A stretch of 56,070 nucleotides of DNA from Bradyrhizobium genosp. SA-3 (GTDB lineage: Bacteria; Pseudomonadota; Alphaproteobacteria; Rhizobiales; Xanthobacteraceae), in NCBI RefSeq assembly GCF_004212635.1, contig NZ_PSRT01000049.1:1-56070 (forward strand), read 5' to 3'. Positions 52,124-56,070 of this stretch are shown here, in pieces. How positions within the stretch are numbered: position 1 is the first letter of the stretch; the number at the start of each line of letters is the position of its first letter. The translations under genes were made by a program, and so were the position numbers. A model generated the notes under the pieces. It did no database searches. It saw nothing but the letters and a program-made list of their open reading frames with translations, and had not been told where the DNA came from.

Positions 52124-53071
52124 ATGTTTGCCTATCTGGTGCGGCGCCTGTTCCTGATGCTCGTGACCCTGTTCGGGATCTCGATCGTCATCTTCTTCCT
52201 GCTGCGTGTCGTCCCCGGCAACATCGTCGACATCCTGTTCGCCGCGGCCGGCTATGTCGATCCCGCCGACAAGGCCAATCTGGAGAAGGAGCTCGGCATC
52301 GATCAGCCGCTGATCGTGCAATATTGGCACTGGATCAGCGGTCTTCTGCGCGGCGACTTTGGCTATTCCTACGTGTCGGAGAAGCCGGCGCTCCAGGAGA
52401 TCCTGCCGCGGATTCCGATCACGGCGCGGCTTGCCGGCCTCGCGCTGTTGTTCTCAGCGTCCATCGGCATCCCGCTCGGCGTCATCAGTGCCGTGAAACA
52501 GGGCACTCGGCTCGACTATGCGCTACGTGTCGTCAGCCTCAGCGGCTTGTCGCTGCCCTCGTTCTGGCTCGGCCTTTTGATCCTCACCGCGTCGGTGGCG
52601 ATGTTCGGCCAGATGCCGATCTTCAATCCCAATCCGCAGACCTGGCTCGAAGCCTTCGCCACCTATGCCGTGCCGGCGGCCGCCGTCGGCTTCCGCAGCG
52701 CTGCGCTGACCATGCGCATCACCCGCTCCTCCATGCTGGAGGTGCTGCGGCAGGATTATATCCGCACCGCCCGCGCCAAGGGCGCATCCGATGCTGCCGT
52801 GAACTATCACCACGCGCTGAAGAATGCGATCCTGCCGGTCATCACCGTGATCGGCATCGAGGCGGCATTCCTGATCGGCGGCCTGATCGTCACCGAGACC
52901 GTGTTCAACATCCCCGGCGTCGCCCGCTTCCTGGTCGAGGCGATCCGCTGGCGCGACTATCCGATCGTGCAGAACCTCGTGATGTTCATCGCGGTCGTGG
53001 TCGTGTTCGCGAATTTCACCGTCGATATGCTCTACGCGGTGTTCGACCCGCGCATCAGGTACACGGATTAG
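52124..53071 (+). CDS. ABC permease, DppB type
   Basis: A 315-residue inner-membrane permease with six hydrophobic segments. It has an N-terminal TM (FLMLVTLFGISIVIFFLLRV), then a periplasmic loop GELGIDQPLIVQYWHW-like. The conserved cytoplasmic EAA region appears as DYIRTARAKGASDAAVNYHHALKNAILPVI. ATG at 52124 follows acaggaggca. It pairs with the DppC-type permease 10 bases downstream to form the transmembrane channel of the importer. Confidence 0.95.
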   Translation: MFAYLVRRLFLMLVTLFGISIVIFFLLRVVPGNIVDILFAAAGYVDPADKANLEKELGIDQPLIVQYWHWISGLLRGDFGYSYVSEKPALQEILPRIPITARLAGLALLFSASIGIPLGVISAVKQGTRLDYALRVVSLSGLSLPSFWLGLLILTASVAMFGQMPIFNPNPQTWLEAFATYAVPAAAVGFRSAALTMRITRSSMLEVLRQDYIRTARAKGASDAAVNYHHALKNAILPVITVIGIEAAFLIGGLIVTETVFNIPGVARFLVEAIRWRDYPIVQNLVMFIAVVVVFANFTVDMLYAVFDPRIRYTD

Positions 53072-53080
53072 GAGATCAGC

Positions 53081-53974
53081 TTGGCCGCGATCGACTTTGA
53101 CGTTGAACTGAGACGGGCCGGGGCGCATGCGACCGGCGGCTGGCGGCGCGTGCTGTTCATGGCGCAGCGGCATGTGCTTGGCGCGGCCGGGCTCGTCATC
53201 ATGACGGTGTTCGTGCTCACCGCAATCTTCGCCGACTTCATCGCGCGCTACGATCCGCTGACGGTCGATTCCGCCCGCGCGCTGGCGCGCCCGAGCCTCG
53301 TGCACTGGATGGGCACCGATTCCTTCGGCCGCGACGTGTTCAGTCGCATCATCCACGGTGCACGGATCTCGCTCGCGGTCGGGCTTGGCTCCACGGCGCT
53401 CGGCGGCTCGATCGGCGTAATCGTCGGCCTCACCTCCGGTTATCTCTCGGGCTGGGTCGATCTCGTGTTCCAGCGCGTCTCCGACGTTCTCCAGGCGCTG
53501 CCACTGCTGGTGCTGGCGCTGGTGATGACCGCCGCGCTCGGCCCGTCGCTGCCGAACGTGATCATCGCCATCGCCATTCCGCTGATCCCGACCGTCGCGC
53601 GCGTGATCCGCGCCAACACGCTGGCACTGCGCGAACAGCCCTTCGTGGAGGCGGCAAAATCGATCGGCATGAGCGAGATGCGGATCGCGCTGCGCCACGT
53701 GCTGCCGAATACGCTGGCGCCGCTGATCGTGCTGGCGACCGCCCAGCTCGGCTCGACCATCCTGACCGAGGCTTCGCTGTCCTTCCTCGGCCTCGGCATT
53801 CCCGAACCTTATCCGTCGTGGGGGCGTATGCTCTCGGAATCCGCTGCCGAATATGTCCGCACTGCGCCGTGGCTGGTGATTTTCCCGGGCATCGCCATCA
53901 GCCTCGCCGTGTTCGGTGCCAACCTGTTCGGCGACGCCCTGCGTGATATCCTCGATCCCCGGCAGCGCGGCTGA
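53081..53974 (+). CDS. ABC permease, DppC type
   Basis: A 297-residue permease, probably starting at TTG 53081, which has taggaga upstream at good spacing. Six hydrophobic segments follow a cytoplasmic N-terminus. It shows GTDSFGRDVFSRIIHGARISL, typical of the DppC/OppC group, and the EAA region PFVEAAKSIGMSEMRIALRHVLPN. It forms a heterodimer with the DppB-type protein. Its stop overlaps the start of the next ATPase gene by one base. Confidence 0.94.
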   Translation: MAAIDFDVELRRAGAHATGGWRRVLFMAQRHVLGAAGLVIMTVFVLTAIFADFIARYDPLTVDSARALARPSLVHWMGTDSFGRDVFSRIIHGARISLAVGLGSTALGGSIGVIVGLTSGYLSGWVDLVFQRVSDVLQALPLLVLALVMTAALGPSLPNVIIAIAIPLIPTVARVIRANTLALREQPFVEAAKSIGMSEMRIALRHVLPNTLAPLIVLATAQLGSTILTEASLSFLGLGIPEPYPSWGRMLSESAAEYVRTAPWLVIFPGIAISLAVFGANLFGDALRDILDPRQRG

Positions 53975-54981
53975 TGGCTGACAAATCCGACCTCGTGCTC
54001 GACGTGAAGAACCTGAAGACGGTGTTCTTCACCAATTCCGGTCTCTTCAAGGCGGTTGACGACGTCTCATTCACCGTGAAGCGCGGCGAGACGCTGGCGA
54101 TCGTCGGCGAATCCGGGTGCGGCAAGAGCGTCACGGCGCTGTCGCTGATGCGGCTGGTGCCTGATCCGCCGGGCCGCATTGTCGGCGGCTCCGTCACGCT
54201 CGAAGGCACCGATCTGCTGGCGCTGGATGAAGCGAAGATGCGTGCTGTCAGGGGCAATCGCATCTCCATGATCTTTCAGGAGCCGATGACCTCGCTCAAT
54301 CCGGTGATGCGGATCGGCGACCAGATCGTCGAGGCGGTGCGGCTGCACCGGAACTTGTCGGCCAAGGAGGCCGCGGATATCGCAGTCGAGATGCTGCGGC
54401 TGGTGCGGATCCCCGAGCCGGCGCGGCGCGCACGGGAGTATCCGCACCAGCTCTCCGGCGGCATGCGCCAGCGCGCGATGATCGCGATGGCGCTGGCGTG
54501 CCGGCCGGCGCTGCTGATCGCGGACGAGCCGACCACCGCGCTCGACGTCACAATCCAGGCGCAGATTTTGGCGCTGATCCTCGACCTCCAGAAGGAGCTC
54601 GGCACCGGGCTGGTGCTGATCACGCACGATCTCGGCGTCGTCGCGCAAACCGCACAGCGCGTGATCGTGATGTATGCGGGCCGCAAGGTCGAGGAAGCCA
54701 GCGTCGAAGCGCTGTTTGCCGCGCCGAAACATCCCTATACGCGGGGGCTGATGGCTTCGATTCCAGCCGTGCCGGCGTCCGGCGTCGCCGCGCCGCCGCG
54801 GCTGAACGAAATTCCCGGCACCGTGCCGTCGCTGGTGCGATTGCCGAAAGGCTGCGCCTTCGCGCCACGCTGCCCGCTCGCGATCAAGCGCTGCCAGGAC
54901 GAATATCCGCCGCTCGCCGATTGGGGCGGCGGCCATCTCGCCGCCTGCTGGCGCGCGGAGGAAGTGGCGGAGGTGGCATGA
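53974..54981 (+). CDS. ABC ATPase, DppD type
   Basis: A 335-residue ATPase. Walker A is GESGCGKSV, the Q-loop IFQEPMTSLNP, the signature LSGGMRQRAMI, and Walker B LLIADEPTTALDV. The C-terminal oligopeptide-transporter extension has the cysteine pattern GCAFAPRCPLAIKRCQ, which in some relatives binds an iron-sulfur cluster. It works as a heterodimer with the next gene, which overlaps it by four bases (ATGA). Confidence 0.95.
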   Translation: MADKSDLVLDVKNLKTVFFTNSGLFKAVDDVSFTVKRGETLAIVGESGCGKSVTALSLMRLVPDPPGRIVGGSVTLEGTDLLALDEAKMRAVRGNRISMIFQEPMTSLNPVMRIGDQIVEAVRLHRNLSAKEAADIAVEMLRLVRIPEPARRAREYPHQLSGGMRQRAMIAMALACRPALLIADEPTTALDVTIQAQILALILDLQKELGTGLVLITHDLGVVAQTAQRVIVMYAGRKVEEASVEALFAAPKHPYTRGLMASIPAVPASGVAAPPRLNEIPGTVPSLVRLPKGCAFAPRCPLAIKRCQDEYPPLADWGGGHLAACWRAEEVAEVA

Positions 54982-55964
54982 GCGAGGCGCTGCTCGAGGT
55001 CACGGACTTGATCAAGCACTATCCCGTGCGTGCGGGCGTGCTGCGCCGGCAGGTCGGCACCGTGCACGCAGTCGATGGTGTCTCGTTCGCGCTTGGTATT
55101 GGCGAGACGCTTGGTCTCGTCGGCGAATCCGGCTGCGGCAAGTCGACCGTGGCGCGCAGCGTGCTGCGGCTGGTCGAGCCGACCTCGGGCCAGATCCGCC
55201 TGGAAGGTGAGGACATCACCCATCTCTCCAAGACGGCGCTGCGGCCGCACCGCCGCTCGATGCAGATCGTGTTCCAGGATCCGTTCGCCTCGCTCAATCC
55301 GCGCATGACCGCGGGCGACATCGTCGGCGAGCCGCTGGCTGTGCATGGCCTCGCCACCGGCAAGGCGCTGGAGGAGCGCGTCGCCAAGCTCTTTGAACAA
55401 GTCGGCTTGCGACCAGACCAGATGCGCAACTTCCCGCATCAATTCTCCGGCGGCCAACGTCAGCGCATCTGCATCGCGCGGGCGCTTGCGCTGGAGCCGA
55501 GGCTGATCGTCTGCGACGAGCCGGTCTCCGCGCTCGACGTCTCGATCCAGGCGCAAGTGATCAATCTCTTGATCGACCTGCAGCGGCGGCACGGCTTCTC
55601 CTATCTCTTCATCGCGCACGATCTCGCCGTGGTCGCGCATATCAGCCACCGCGTCGCGGTGATGTATCTCGGGCGGATCGTCGAGATCGCCGACAAGGAC
55701 GAGCTGTTCCGCAACCCGCGGCATCCCTACACGCAGGCGCTGCTCGCCTCGGTGCCGGTCGCCAATCCGCTCGCGAAGAAACTTGCACCGCTGGTGGATG
55801 GCGACGTGCCGAGCCCGGTCAATCCGCCCTCGGGCTGCGCGTTTCATACCCGCTGCCGGTTTGCGATGGAACGGTGCAAGACGGAACGGCCGGCACTGGT
55901 GGAGGCGGCTGGCGGACATCGGGTGGCGTGTTTGCTGAATGAGGGGACGGGGCGTAGCCAATAA
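54978..55964 (+). CDS. ABC ATPase, DppF type
   Basis: About 328 residues from ATG at 54978, overlapping the DppD-type gene. A longer frame upstream is antisense-like noise from the overlapping gene. Walker A is GESGCGKST, the Q-loop FQDPFASLNP, the signature FSGGQRQRICIARAL and Walker B IVCDEPVSALDVS. The C-terminal extension shows GCAFHTRCRFAMERC. Last gene of the five-gene importer operon; a family A repeat follows within 10 bases. Confidence 0.95.
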   Translation: MSEALLEVTDLIKHYPVRAGVLRRQVGTVHAVDGVSFALGIGETLGLVGESGCGKSTVARSVLRLVEPTSGQIRLEGEDITHLSKTALRPHRRSMQIVFQDPFASLNPRMTAGDIVGEPLAVHGLATGKALEERVAKLFEQVGLRPDQMRNFPHQFSGGQRQRICIARALALEPRLIVCDEPVSALDVSIQAQVINLLIDLQRRHGFSYLFIAHDLAVVAHISHRVAVMYLGRIVEIADKDELFRNPRHPYTQALLASVPVANPLAKKLAPLVDGDVPSPVNPPSGCAFHTRCRFAMERCKTERPALVEAAGGHRVACLLNEGTGRSQ

Positions 55965-55971
55965 CTCCGCC

Positions 55972-56070
55972 GTCGTCCCGGCGAAGGCCGGGACCCATAC
56001 CGCGGAATCTCTCCGTGGTGCTCGGTAGCAGCATAGAACTCCGAATCTTCGCCAAACCACTCCCCGAGGT
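55972..56070. repeat. Dispersed palindromic repeat, family A, copy 9 (cut by window end)
   Basis: The left arm gtcgtcccggcgaaggccgg and core gaatcttcgccaaaccactcc are present. The right arm lies beyond the window. Confidence 0.9.

Noticed and set aside
8371..56070. Repeated palindromes considered as a CRISPR array
   Set aside because: The copies are scattered kilobases apart, are 100-165 bp long and have no regular spacers or cas genes.

Overview
The window is GC-rich, densely coded DNA. Its codon use, gene families and many dispersed palindromic repeats suggest an alphaproteobacterium of the Bradyrhizobium/Rhodopseudomonas type (inference, no marker gene seen). No rRNA, tRNA, transposase, integrase, phage gene or CRISPR array is visible. 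About 43 protein genes are supported. Most look chromosomal and metabolic or transport related.

Layout. (1) 0.1-8.4 kb: a phosphotransferase-fold protein with a changed catalytic loop, then a signalling locus. A UgpB-type binding protein is divergent from a TRAP-type (DctP) binding protein, which is followed by a membrane histidine kinase, a receiver-DUF3369-kinase hybrid and an OmpR-type regulator. Neither binding protein has permease genes beside it, so sensing is a plausible role. (2) 8.8-14.4 kb: an ECF sigma factor, a candidate small RNA/terminator, a CcdA-like membrane protein with a periplasmic thioredoxin, a duplicated PH-like membrane protein, an L,D-transpeptidase and an orphan amino-acid binding protein. 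(3) 14.7-24.3 kb: two acyl-CoA dehydrogenases (possible two-subunit enzyme), a carboxymuconolactone-decarboxylase-like protein, a VOC protein, two MFS carriers, an S9A prolyl oligopeptidase and a DUF938 methyltransferase.

(4) 24.6-30.7 kb is the clearest pathway: a periplasmic thiosulfate-oxidation cluster soxX-Y-Z-A-K-B. It is followed by an exported DsrE-like protein and a persulfide dioxygenase-rhodanese fusion. soxCD, soxVW and soxR are absent from the window. A dispersed palindromic element sits between soxK and soxB. (5) 31.3-42.2 kb: an Fsr-like MFS carrier, a D-aminoacylase-type amidohydrolase, an ACS-type MFS carrier, a YbbAP-like ABC ATPase/permease with an AttH/CrtC-like secreted partner, a MAPEG protein and an orphan LivJ-type binding protein. 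(6) 42.5-46.9 kb: an RND efflux pump and its lipoprotein adaptor. (7) 47.4-56.0 kb: an iron alcohol dehydrogenase and an acyl-CoA synthetase, then a complete five-gene Dpp/Opp-type ABC importer.

Almost every larger intergenic gap is filled by one of at least nine families of palindromic repeat. The commonest (nine copies, about 130-165 bp) has exchangeable arm tips and an oriented inner core. Two protein-coding genes end inside such repeats. The best candidates for new biology are the binding-protein/two-component locus, the sox cluster with its sulfur-carrier additions, the candidate sRNA after the sigma gene, and the modular repeat family.
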